Assembly (NCBI GenBank): GCA_002286855.1
Contig: NRSV01000005.1
Coordinates: 783,190 to 847,189 of the forward strand
Source of the DNA: Bipolaris cookei
Taxonomy: Eukaryota > Ascomycota > Dothideomycetes > Pleosporales > Pleosporaceae
DNA: 64,000 nt
Direction: 5' to 3'
Shown here: positions 1-9,690 of the stretch, one piece after another
Layout: each line of letters starts with the position of its first letter
How positions within the stretch are numbered: position 1 is the first letter of the stretch
Translations under genes and position numbers: made by a program
Notes under the pieces: generated by a model
What the model was told of the DNA's origin: nothing
Databases searched by the model: none
What the model saw: only the letters and a program-made list of their open reading frames with translations

Positions 1-824
1 ATGTCGTTGGTCCAGGTGGCACCGCTGTTGGCCTTGCCAGCGAAGGGGTTGCTCTCGGTGGCAGCGTTGGGGGTCCAGCTGCCGCCGAGGCTGGTGGCAG
101 TGAAAGAGCGGAAGTAACGGCCGCCAGAGCCAACAGCCTCAACGATCATGAGGTAACCGCCGCCCTTGACAGTGTAGACCTGAACAGCCTCGAAGAGGTT
201 GTTGGTGGTGTCACTCATGACGACGGTGGAGGCAGTGCCGAAGCTGCCAGGGAAGTTGTTCTTGGACATGCTGGAACGGTAGATCTTACCGTTGTCACCG
301 GCAAAGAAGAGGTACATGGTGGTGGCGTCACCAATCACAGTCTGATCAATGGCTCCAGTGCTGCTGCCGGTGATCTTGCCGGTGAAGAGAGGCTGAACGG
401 CACCCCAGCTGTTGGGGTTGGTGGGGTCGCTGGAAGTCCTGTAGGAGAAGGTGGTAGGTCCCCACTGGTAGGCCAAGATCCAGATGTTCTTGGGAGCGAA
501 GCGGAAGAGGGTAGGGGCAACAGCAGTGAAGGGGGTGGCAATCTGGGAGGCAGATGCCATGTCACTGAAGTTGGTGAAGGGGCTGAAGGCCATGGATCCA
601 TACTTGGATCCAGTGTCATGGTCGGTAGCATAGACAATGTGCTTGCCGTTAAGACTGGAGATGGTGAAATCCTTCAAGTTGACCCATCCGGACTTGGGCT
701 GGGCAAGAGCGCCGGTGGAGGTCCACTTGTAAGAGGTGGGAAGCTTGCAGCTCTGGGCAGAAGCAGTGGAGGCAAGGAAGGCGATGGCAGCAGCCGAGAA
801 GCTAAGGTCGGTGACGAAACGCAT
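1..824 (-). CDS. GH62 alpha-L-arabinofuranosidase, secreted (partial, 3' end outside window)
   Basis: Uninterrupted minus-strand frame from the ATG at 822-824 to the left edge, about 274 codons; the C-terminus lies outside the window. The first 23 residues form a classic signal peptide (hydrophobic core, ending ASA before QSCKLP). After it come GH62 hallmarks: a KWTSTGALAQPK segment, the LKDFTIS block (Asp52, candidate general base), a second Asp in AIDQTVIGD, and the Glu of LFEAVQVY (candidate general acid). GH62 enzymes remove arabinose side chains from arabinoxylan by inversion. No CBM1 module lies at the N-terminus. The visible part contains no intron. Family call is from motif recognition; substrate preference is inferred from the family. 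Confidence 0.88.
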   Translation of the reverse strand, partial: MRFVTDLSFSAAAIAFLASTASAQSCKLPTSYKWTSTGALAQPKSGWVNLKDFTISSLNGKHIVYATDHDTGSKYGSMAFSPFTNFSDMASASQIATPFTAVAPTLFRFAPKNIWILAYQWGPTTFSYRTSSDPTNPNSWGAVQPLFTGKITGSSTGAIDQTVIGDATTMYLFFAGDNGKIYRSSMSKNNFPGSFGTASTVVMSDTTNNLFEAVQVYTVKGGGYLMIVEAVGSGGRYFRSFTATSLGGSWTPNAATESNPFAGKANSGATWTND

Positions 825-3800
825 GTTTGGTTTTTTGGAGGGGTTTGAAAGTTTGTTGAATGAATGAATAAATGAATGAATGAATGTAGTTGTTTGCGGG
901 CTGGATGATTATTAGGACGAGGGCACGTATAAGATACTTATACCTCGAGCGATGCTGTCGGGCCTACGAATCAGAAAGCATGTCGCGGATTACGCCTTGC
1001 CCACATACCACCCGAGGGTTGGCCGATTTGGGACTGGGCTCGGGAACACAGATTCCCTGAGCGTGGAAATTGATCATCCACATCATGCGTCTACTCTCGG
1101 TATGGCATATTGTTCCGTTGTTATGGGTATATTAAATTACATGATGTTTCAAGGGAATTGACACGACTGCACGGACGGGAATTCTCCGTAATGCGGGGAA
1201 CACACGGCAAAGCGCACGCAGTGCTGCAGAAACAAGTGAGGCTGGGCGATTCCTTAATCTACTACTATATGCATGCTTAAATCCTAATGCAAGTATGTGC
1301 TGCACCCCGTTCGCCTAACCCATTGGCTTGGCGACTATGTTTTGACGTCGACATCGATTCGTCTGGTCTACGACCGGCCGACTACCAACACTCTGCCAAC
1401 ATGCTGCCAACATGCTGCCAATAGCCCGGGTTGGGACCCTTGCGCTGAGCAGAGAAACTGGCCCTGCTGTGCTGATTGCCAGGCCCAAATCTCGGCGCTA
1501 TTGCTCCAACAAGTCCCACCGGGTGTTTACCAGAATTCGTGAGTATTCCTATCAGATGCTAGTCCCCACTAGAGCGAAACGTCAACACGCGATGAAACGC
1601 CCGGTGGCCGGAATCTAGAAGCATGGGTGCCAGTGGCGCAAAAGTGCCACCAGTCGAAGGGCTGCCTTCGCTGCGCCCGCAAGTCAAGACTTGGACTTAG
1701 CGGGTTTGAGGTTTGGCATTGCTTGATTGATGGCGCATGGACAGCTAGGGGACGAGAAATTGTCCCTACACCTACGTCAACTCTGCCCTGCGCCTTAATC
1801 ACGCAAGCCAAAAAACCACGATTATCGTGCTACAGCCAGGAGCCGCAGCCCAGCCAGCGGGACCGAATGCGAGCCGCCCAGTGGACGCGTATCCGCATTT
1901 ACGAAAACTGTAACTGACGCAACACAGTCCAGCCATAAGCAAGGGGACTTTGCCACTAAGCACACTCAACTCCACTAAGCAACATTCACTGTCAATGACC
2001 AAGGAAACACGTGGGAGGAGGGTCAGATTCTAGATCGACTCGCGGAATTTGTTCGGCCGCACAGATTAAGAAGTAGCGGTAACCACAGCGCTTGGATTGT
2101 GCGCAATAGCCTTGCCAAGGCGGCTTTGAGCGTTGCCAATGTAACTCGGCCCACCTACCAAGCCCATATCCAAGGAGGGTGCTGGATAAAAGATGCTCAA
2201 AAATGCTAGTTGCACACCGGCTTCGTCTCCCAAGGGCGAATTCTTGCCGCCCAAGCAACATTAAACAGTACGTACACAGTAACTTGGGCCCATTGACCCC
2301 TGGTCAAAGTGAGCCCGTATCAATCTTTGGTAATCCATCAAATCTTGAATCTTCAACTTTTCCACACACCGCTTGGTACATCTCCACTATTACACCGGTA
2401 GAAGACTACTGATAAATCTTCCGGAATTCGCCCGCCAATGGCCGGCGTGCGAGGTGGGGGGGGATGTGGATTCTCTCTATCCGGGGGTTTCTCCACGCCG
2501 GCTTTTGAACATCGCAAAGCTAGTAAGTAGGTGCTGGGCGCCCAGAATACGAGTGGGACCCCGAAAACTAAGAGAGCAGCTCCTAAGAGATAAGGATGAA
2601 AATCCTCGATGGCGGTATGATGCCCCATGGGGCAGTGCCATGGTAAGCTTAGATGCATGCACTCCTAATTCCTTCTAGCTGCGTGATAATGCTAGATTCC
2701 CGATACATGCGCTATATACGCTGGATATGAGTGATTATTTCCGACTGGGGGATTTAGTCCTTCCATCTTGGTTATTAGTTCATTTTATTTGCTAGCCATT
2801 TATGCAGTATCTGAGTTGTGATTCTTCTTTCTCCATAGCTTTTCTTCATTGCAGACTAAAATCCGGCTAAGATGGACTAACACAACATCTGAGGTTCAAC
2901 CGAAAACAACATGGAGTGAACAATTCTTGTTCCGATCATTCTGACAAATGTTTCTGTTCCTGACTCGAGCTTCGTCGTCTACGTTAAACAAACCATCGCT
3001 AACAGTGTAGCATCTCTACCGACCCGCTACCAAACTAGCCTTGAAAATACTTAGAGCAACCTATTAATAGGCGCCTTATACGCACTAGCTATACATAATA
3101 GTGCGTGCATCATAGGAACGCCAAACAATTTCCTGGTGCGTCACGAACGCTATTCTAGAATATCCACTGCCAAGACCCCCGGTGACATGCGTGCACGTGA
3201 CACGGACTCTCGTGTCCAAAACATTTGTAACAGCTGATGTTACAAAAAAGACTGGCAACCGATGGAAACGGGCCAGTAAGCACCTAAGACTTTATTTGTG
3301 GATTACGCGGATGTGTCCTGACGTTTGTCGTCGTTCTGTAACGATCTGTAACATGTAGCTTATATTTAAACTTTTTTGTTATCCCGCGACCAGCCAAAGT
3401 TTAAATGACACCGGCTGGCTGGCACCAAACCAACCACCGAGGTTTTCGCATAGGGTTGCTCGGGACGACTGGGAGGTCCCTGGTGTACTCACGTTTTTGT
3501 TCCTGGATTCACAAGCTGTGATATAGACATGGTATGGCTAACTATAGCCTGGAAGAATTCTGATTCATTGTAGCGGTGGATATGCCCGTTTGGGTAATTT
3601 AGATATTGCTTACTATACAGCGGTGGTGTGATGTCTTCATTTGCAACGTACGTCCTAATTATTAAGTAGGTATCCACAAAGTGCACTGATCGCAGAATAA
3701 GCTCCATCAAGCAATGTGTGCAAGGGCCCTGGCGCACTTGGATCCATTTTGTAACTACTTCAAACCAAAAGAATCGCCGTTGAGGGTTCAGTAATTGCAT

Positions 3801-4190
3801 ATGCAAGTATGATGCCATGAAGCCCTTGCTGGGAGTGCATGTCGCATTCGAGAAGGTTTAGCATGACCCTTGATCTTTAATGTTCTAAAAGAATCCAAGA
3901 TGAGTCCGCTCAGTACAATGAGTTTTGCCACTCCTATCGGTCAAACTGATCCTTCGCTGGTGGGAAAATTTCCCCGAACTTCATGGGTATGCGCAAGCTA
4001 GAAGTAATGCCTCAGATATAATTAATAGGAGATCTGAAACACAATGAGCGTATGCACATACTGATGATTGTGTGTTCTCTTATATCGCAGTGCCTGTCTC
4101 ATCACCAATGAGGATAGTGACTTTTGCGTGTCCAATATACACGGTTTCCAGTTACTTGTGGTCAATGTGGTCATGTAAGTTTCCACCTAT
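825..4190. other. Gene-free spacer upstream of GH62
   Basis: About 3.4 kb with no convincing coding region; the open frames are short and match no family I recognise. A TGAA-type microsatellite lies at about 858-888, just upstream of the GH62 start and within its likely 5' leader. Promoter elements for GH62 should lie in the first several hundred bases, but I did not identify specific sites. No transposon termini or long inverted repeats were noticed. Confidence 0.5.
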
Positions 4191-4589
4191 TCATAGGTAG
4201 ACGCCATCATCACCCTCATCTTGCGCTGTGGTTCCATCGGTGCCCTCTTCCCTCGCTGCGCCATTCGTCGCAGCAGGTGCGCTTCCATTCGTGTTTCCCT
4301 CGTCTTCCTTTGGCCTCCATGGCAGACCTCGCACGTCCTGTACCTCGTGCTTGATCGCCTCTTTCCTCTCTTCAAATCTCTTTATAACCTGCTTATTTTC
4401 CAGGAGCGCCTCGTAGCAGTCCTTGTCGTCATGTTCGCGTGCAAACTCCTCAAGCTGCTGGTTGCTTGATTCGAGATGCATGAGTTGATTTGTGAGTTCC
4501 GAGTATTTTGCATAGAGTGATCCAACAGGGAGGTCTTCGAGTGCTTTTGAGAACCGTATGAAGGAGATAGGTGCAGCGTCGGCAGACAT
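4191..4589 (-). CDS. Tma17/Adc17-like 26S proteasome assembly chaperone
   Basis: Single-exon 132-aa protein starting MSADAAPISF. Residues 20-80 form a helical coiled-coil hairpin (LTNQLMHLESSNQQLEEF, then YEALLENKQVIKRFEERK). This matches the pattern of yeast Tma17/Adc17: an N-terminal helix with HLxxSNxxL, a polar break, then a second helix with EN(K/E)xVI/LxxxxER. The tail is acidic and disordered and ends GDDGVYL. Tma17 helps pair Rpt6 and Rpt3 during assembly of the proteasome base under stress, so a cytosolic/nuclear role is expected. The call rests on remembered family spacing rather than an alignment; a prefoldin-like coiled-coil protein is the alternative. Confidence 0.6.
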   Translation of the reverse strand: MSADAAPISFIRFSKALEDLPVGSLYAKYSELTNQLMHLESSNQQLEEFAREHDDKDCYEALLENKQVIKRFEERKEAIKHEVQDVRGLPWRPKEDEGNTNGSAPAATNGAAREEGTDGTTAQDEGDDGVYL

Positions 4590-4869
4590 GGTTATTGCAA
4601 ATACGGGAGACTAGCCTGGAGTTGCGGATGTGTTTCCGGATTTGAGTGGCGCTGTGGAAGTGACGAGCGGTCCCTAGCTCTTTGTGCGAGAGATATTCAG
4701 TGCAAAGATGCGGTAGTGGCGGAAGTCCAGAGGTAAAGCTGGTATTGTCCGAAAGTTGTGGTGGGGTAGCTGACGCCATGAGCTATTGACCCCACTTCAC
4801 TCACGATTGTTCCAGTCAGTGGGTAATTACAAACCCCTATTTGCAAACAACTTTGAATTGTCTTTTATA

Positions 4870-5293
4870 ACGTGCGGGATCAGTGAGCTGGCTAGATCAG
4901 TAAGCTGGCCGCCCGAAAAACCACCAAAAATCGCAAAAATCGACCCTTGCAAATTCAACAACGCGTAGATAATAAACTCTATAAATCTAACTCTAGCCTT
5001 TCCTACTTATCTTGAAGCTCTAAGCTTAGTAAATGAATACCTAATTTAATAGATTTCCAGAGCTAGTGATTTGGGGGCTAAAACTTGATAAAATCTCAAT
5101 ATCTCAGTCCCCCAAAGGTATATTTGTCTAGAATCCCAGTAAGAGCTTTAAGGTACGTAGAAAAGGCCAGAGTTAGATTTATAGAGTTTATTATCTACGC
5201 GTTGTTGAATTTGCAAGGGTCGATTTTTGCGATTTTTGGTGGTTTTTCGGGCGGCCAGCTTACTGATCTAGCCAGCTCACCGATCCCGCACAT
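4870..5293. mobile_element. MITE-like fold-back element with about 150-bp terminal inverted repeats
   Basis: The arm at 4870-5022 and the reverse complement of 5140-5293 are nearly identical, starting ACGTGCGGGATC and ATGTGCGGGATC. Shared blocks include GTGAGCTGGCTAGATCAGTAAG and a long stretch across ACGCGTAGATAATAAACTC. The centre is about 117 bp of AT-rich sequence without coding capacity. TA dinucleotides flank both ends (4868-4869 and 5294-5295), the target-site signature of Tc1/mariner/pogo elements. It is a non-autonomous element that would form one long hairpin if single-stranded. It sits about 280 bp from the proteasome-chaperone gene and 90 bp from a tRNA gene. Confidence 0.85.
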
Positions 5294-5382
5294 TAATTAA
5301 TGGAAATTATAAGCCATTGGTCATTTCACCAAATCTGTATTAAACAATATTAATTTATAAATTTGCAGTTATTTTAAATCAT

Positions 5383-5481
5383 GGCACTTTGGCGGAGTGG
5401 TTAACGCGCTGGCCTGCTAGTCCCATTAGGGAAAGTCAGCCAGTTCCTTCGGGAGCGTGTGTTCGAATCACACAGGTGTCG
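5383..5481 (+). tRNA. tRNA-Ser(GCT) with an 18-nt intron
   Basis: The acceptor arm GGCACTT (5383-5389) pairs with AGGTGTC (5474-5480), with two G-U wobbles and discriminator G at 5481. The anticodon stem is CTGGC (5409-5413) with GCCAG (5439-5443); the anticodon GCT is at 5416-5418. An 18-nt intron (5420-5437) lies one base 3' of the anticodon, the canonical eukaryotic position. A long variable arm (TTCC/GGGA) gives the class II shape expected for serine. The T arm is GTGTG-TTCGAAT-CACAC. It decodes AGC/AGU. Internal A and B boxes lie within GGCGGAGTGG and GTTCGAATC. Confidence 0.93.
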
Positions 5482-5921
5482 CAACGACCACGCATTTTTT
5501 TGGCTTTCGTCAGGCATCCTTCATGGTTATCTTATCGGTGCTCCTTAAATTTTTGTTCCTTATATGAAAATTTGGCCTAGGTACCTAATGTGCTGGTTTG
5601 TGTAACAATTTTTGCAGGATTTAATATTCATTATTGATACTGAATTGCAGTTACACTAAGTATTGTAAATAGCAAACAACAGACATACAGATAATTATAG
5701 GAGTACGGAATTTTCTTTGTTCAGGAAATTAGCTCCCAAAATCATTGTGAGTGTATTGCATTTTTTTTTGCAATAATTGCATGCTACGTAACGTTTAATT
5801 CGAATTGGCAGAAATGCATTGCACACGTAACCACAAATCAACAAAACTACATCACGAGTGAAATTCTCTTGCAATTTAATAATACACGGTACTCAATTGA
5901 TATTCTCTAATATTCTCTCCG

Positions 5922-7208
5922 CTACCTACCCGGGTTCATACCAGGCATAAGATCCGGCTTATCCAGCACCATACCCCTAAGTAGAATCCACTGTCTCAGA
6001 CCCTCCCACTCCTCGCCCTCCTCATCACCTCGTCTCCACTCCTCCTTGAACCCCCACGCACACGCAATGCGATCCAACGCCGCGCGCTCATCCTCTCTCA
6101 GGTAACGATCCAAAAGGGGGACACCAGGACGCCAAACAACGCGGTCGTGATGGTCGTTGTATGTAGTCAAAGCGACGAAGCCAAGAGTACCGGTACACAT
6201 AACGTAAGTACTCAGACCAGCGAAAGCGTAAAGTTTGAACGTCCATGGGTCAATGAAGCCGCTGTATACAGAAAGTTCCTGTGCAATCATATAGAGAGCG
6301 AGGGGCGTGATACCCGCTAGAACTCCCGGAAGACCCAATTTAGTGACCATGCGGTGGCGCCGCCAGGCAGGGGCGCGGTAGGTGTGGTCGACTACATCCA
6401 AGGCTAGGGCAAGGTCCTTTGCGTCAATTGCAGCCGTGAGCGCTTCGTCGGCGAGATCGGCAGGAATAACTTGCTTTGTGGCTTTGGGGGAGGGGCGAGA
6501 GAATTTGGGAGGCGATGAGCCTTCGACCGGGACGGGTTTGTTTGCGTAGAGGTAGAGTGCTTCTGGGATGGTTTTTGGGTGGGCGAGAAGGCGCTGGAGG
6601 TGGATGTATATGGCGAGGACGTTGGGAGAGAGGAAAACTTTCTCGTGCTTGATTAGGTCTTTGGCGAGCTTGGAGAGGTAGGATGGCGATGGTAGTGCAT
6701 CGAGGCTTAGGTGCTTTGATCTTATTTTCTTTTCAGTCTTTTGAACGTCATCGCTGCCGAGTCCGGAGAGTATTGCTCCCGCTGAACTCTGTCTTATGGG
6801 CCCTTTTATTCGCAACGGCTGTCGGGACCGTATTGCTATCGCGTGTTGCGCAATCTCTGTTAAACCTTCGAGTGCCTCCAAGACCTTTGCCTCTGGCTCC
6901 ACCTTGGGGGAATCGTAGATTTCTTTTATTTGAGCCTCCACCACGGCCAAACTTGCCCTCAGTACTGCTATGCGCTCCGACGTCTGGAAGCTTTCGTCAT
7001 CGCCTCTTTCAGCTGCTGATGCGGCCTTCTGGGCAGTCGTCGTAATCCTTCGTACGTGTGTCCGATTGACTAAAGAGGATGATGGCGCAGTTTGCCGCCG
7101 TGTCGCGGGGGCCTTGATGGCTGATGTGAAGCGGAACGCGCGGCGACTTCCAGGCTGCCGCAGTATGTAGTCACACAATTGACATACTGTGGGCGTTTGG
7201 GGGCGCAT
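5922..7208 (-). CDS. Fungal mitochondrial membrane protein, function unknown
   Basis: The frame is open from an upstream ATG at 7340. The chosen start (7206-7208, MRPQTPTVCQLCDYILR) gives about 428 aa and places an Arg/Ser-rich presequence-like region (RRAFRFTSAIKAPATRRQ) at the N-terminus, as expected for matrix import. The middle is helical and Ala/Leu-rich (LLAHPKTIPEALYLYANKP), possibly TPR-like. Two hydrophobic segments follow (LPGVLAGITPLALYMIAQEL and LYAFAGLSTYVMCTGTLGFVAL), predicting an inner-membrane location. The C-terminus has a conserved-looking RWxxGVPLLDRYLREDERAAL-type block. No intron is evident. It is divergent from verprolin with about 270 bp between starts. I recognise the type but not a named family. 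Confidence 0.75.
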   Translation of the reverse strand: MRPQTPTVCQLCDYILRQPGSRRAFRFTSAIKAPATRRQTAPSSSLVNRTHVRRITTTAQKAASAAERGDDESFQTSERIAVLRASLAVVEAQIKEIYDSPKVEPEAKVLEALEGLTEIAQHAIAIRSRQPLRIKGPIRQSSAGAILSGLGSDDVQKTEKKIRSKHLSLDALPSPSYLSKLAKDLIKHEKVFLSPNVLAIYIHLQRLLAHPKTIPEALYLYANKPVPVEGSSPPKFSRPSPKATKQVIPADLADEALTAAIDAKDLALALDVVDHTYRAPAWRRHRMVTKLGLPGVLAGITPLALYMIAQELSVYSGFIDPWTFKLYAFAGLSTYVMCTGTLGFVALTTYNDHHDRVVWRPGVPLLDRYLREDERAALDRIACAWGFKEEWRRGDEEGEEWEGLRQWILLRGMVLDKPDLMPGMNPGR

Positions 7209-7475
7209 TGGTAATTTTCCAGGGTTCATCGGATGTGGTCGAGGCCACAGCGGGCGCGGTGAAGGTCGGGTGACATAGCGGTGGGCGGTCGAGGATTGGG
7301 ATGCCAGCTGCCAAGCTGTGACGGAATGTTCCCACCACAACCATCACTCGATCACCACACTCTGTCACACGCCGACACTTGCAACCAGGCAGCGAGTGAC
7401 TGCAAATATATCCAGAATCTTTGCAAAACAACAAAAAACAGCGAAACCAAATCGAAGCGCGGCACATATCCCACC

Positions 7476-8967
7476 ATGCCACCACCACCCCCTCCGCCTC
7501 CGCCCATGCCTCCCATGGGTCGAGGAGCTGGAGGGCCACCGCCGCCACCGCCTATGCCGGGGATGAAGGCGCCAGGAGGGAAACCGCCGTCAGGAGCAGG
7601 AAGAGTACGTTGCATTTATGGCGGGGGCAGGCCAGACACCGCGCCTCTGGCTGTTGGGCATCAAGAGAGCTATCGCTAATGGGACACAGGGTGCACTTTT
7701 AGGAGACATCAGTAAGGGCATGAAGCTGAAGAAAGTCACACAAATCAACGATCGGTCGGCGCCAATAGTAGGCAAAGTGAGCGGTGGGGCAAGTGCAGCG
7801 CCCATGGGAGCACCAGCAATTCCCGGTATGGGCAAGCCGCCCGCAGTCCCTGGGCTTGCGCCGCCAGTTCCTGGAGGAGCAAACCGCGCAAGAAGCAACA
7901 GTGATACTGATAGCAGTGCCGGACTGGCCGCACCACCACAGCTGGGAGGGTTGTTCGCGGGCGGCATGCCCAAGCTGAGGAAGTCGGGCGGTGTCAAGAC
8001 TGGCGCGGACCAAGACCATGCGCCATACCTCTCAGATCCCGAATCAAATCGCGCTTCAGCACCCGCACTACCACGAGGAGCAGCACCAAAGCCTCCAGGA
8101 GCGCCCCCCTCAGCACCTCCTGCGCCGCCAGGTGTACGGCCAAGTATCAACGCTCTTCGTGGAGAGTCGCGGCCGTCTTCGGTAGCCAGTATCAGTGGAA
8201 AGCCCAAGCCACCACCGCCAATTGGAAAGAAACCACCTATCCCACCTCCCTCATCTCGAAAGCCATCTAACCTTGCTCCTCCACCGCCAGCACCCTCCCC
8301 AGTTCGCGCACCGCCCGTACCAGGAAGCGCCCCTCCTCCACCGCCTCCAGTTTCCACACCCTCCGCACCACCACCACCGCCGCCGCCTCCTGCATCAACG
8401 TCGCCACGGCCCACTGGACTTCCTCCGGCGCCCCCTCCTCTACCTCCTTCGCCAGCGCCACGAGCGCCAGCGCGGTCGACACCCCCCCCACCACCTCCAC
8501 CGGATGACGACGAGTACGACCCGTATAAATATAACTCTCACGCACCCTCGGTACCTGCACCGCCACCGCCTCCAAACGGTCATGCGCCATCACTCGCAGA
8601 AATAGCAGCCCGAAATGCCTTTGGTCACTCAACGCCCGCTGCCCCGCCGCCACCCCCTCCAGCCTCACCACCAAGCGCACGCGCGCCTCCCCCGCCCGTC
8701 GTTGCGCCTCCAAGCCGATCATCTACACCTTCGCGCTCCATGATGGACCCAGCTTCGTACACGTTGACAAACGGCGGATCAAGTACCAAGAGTCACAGCA
8801 GCTCGGGCGGCGGCCAAAAAGGAAGAGTCAGACCCATCCACGACTTGCGCTGGCGATTCCAGGACGAAGGCCAATTTCCCCGCCCCCGCGAATTCACAGG
8901 TAGCACCAAGAAATATCGTGCTGGACGGGGTAGCAGTGTTCCTTTGGATCTTAGCGCTTACGAGTGA
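7476..8967 (+). CDS. vrp1: Verprolin (WIP-family actin regulator)
   Basis: Two exons, 7476-7604 and 7690-8967, joined across an 85-nt GT-AG intron (branch GCTAAT), giving about 468 aa. Splicing rebuilds a WH2 actin-binding motif: polyproline MPPPPPPPPP at the N-terminus, then RGALLGDISKGMKLKKV immediately across the junction. The long middle is proline-rich with many PPPPPP runs (profilin and SH3 ligands). The C-terminus has DLRWRFQDEGQFPRPREF and KKYRAGRGSSVPLDLSAYE, matching the WASP-binding end of verprolin/WIP. These proteins couple WASP/Las17 and Arp2/3 to cortical actin patches and endocytosis. Without splicing, the first frame ends soon after the junction, which supports the intron. 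Confidence 0.92.
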
Positions 8968-9180
8968 AAGACTTGTTGCTTGGTAAAAATAAACAAAAGT
9001 CTGGAGCAAAGCTTGGGGGGAATTGTGCAAGTGCGGGGGGTTTTTGGTCTTCTTTTCGAACTTTTTGGATGTTGACTAGTTTCATGGCGGGGTAAGGGGG
9101 GGGAGGGGTTGGGGGTATTTTATCGACGTTTAGCCTTGGCGTTTAGGGCGCTTTAGTGGCTGGCTCTTTCTTTTCTTTTT

Positions 9181-9217
<37 letters not shown>

Positions 9218-9690
9218 CGCGGAGGGAGGGGGAAGTAGGGGTGTATTGCATTTTGTTAGATGGGTGGATTGTTTGAGAGAAAGAAATCAAAATCAAAATT
9301 GTGTCATGCGTGGATGTGTATATAGTATTTCTTTTTCGAAGAGGAAGAAAGCAGAGGTGATGTCACGTGCATTGTAGAGTCGGGGCGTTGGGATGCGCTT
9401 GTGATGTGTTTGGGTGAGATTAGTGTCATTTGTGGAGTTGTATGGTAATTGCAACAGGATACGCTATGGATAGGGGCTCGAACGGGAAAAGGCTTAGAAG
9501 AAGAGGCATGCATTTAACTATTAAACATTAATTGATCTAGAGTAAGCATCTCCATCAAGTGAGACGTGGTATCTGCCCCATTCTCTCCTGACCACCGGCA
9601 GATCACCCATCTGGAACCATGCCAATTTCCCAAAGCCCTGCGCAACCCAAACCCAAAACCTCATGCCAGTAAACTCTAGTACCCAGCAAC
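8968..9690. other. Intergenic region between convergent genes
   Basis: A 3'-to-3' spacer between verprolin and the giant DUF3638 gene. It is G-rich on the plus strand and contains one very long G homopolymer. No coding region was recognised. Confidence 0.6.
9183..9215 (+). repeat. G33 homopolymer tract
   Basis: An uninterrupted run of 33 guanines preceded by a T-rich stretch (TTCTTTTCTTTTTT) and followed by another G-rich segment. It lies about 215 bp downstream of the verprolin stop. It could form G-quadruplexes or mark a length-variable locus; the exact count may be affected by sequencing. Confidence 0.9.

Noticed and set aside
3489..3818. 109-codon minus-strand frame
   Set aside because: No recognisable family, isolated, and no supporting context.
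7590..8414. 274-codon minus-strand frame rich in Gly
   Set aside because: It is the antisense of the proline-rich verprolin exon; Gly runs mirror Pro codons and no domain is seen.
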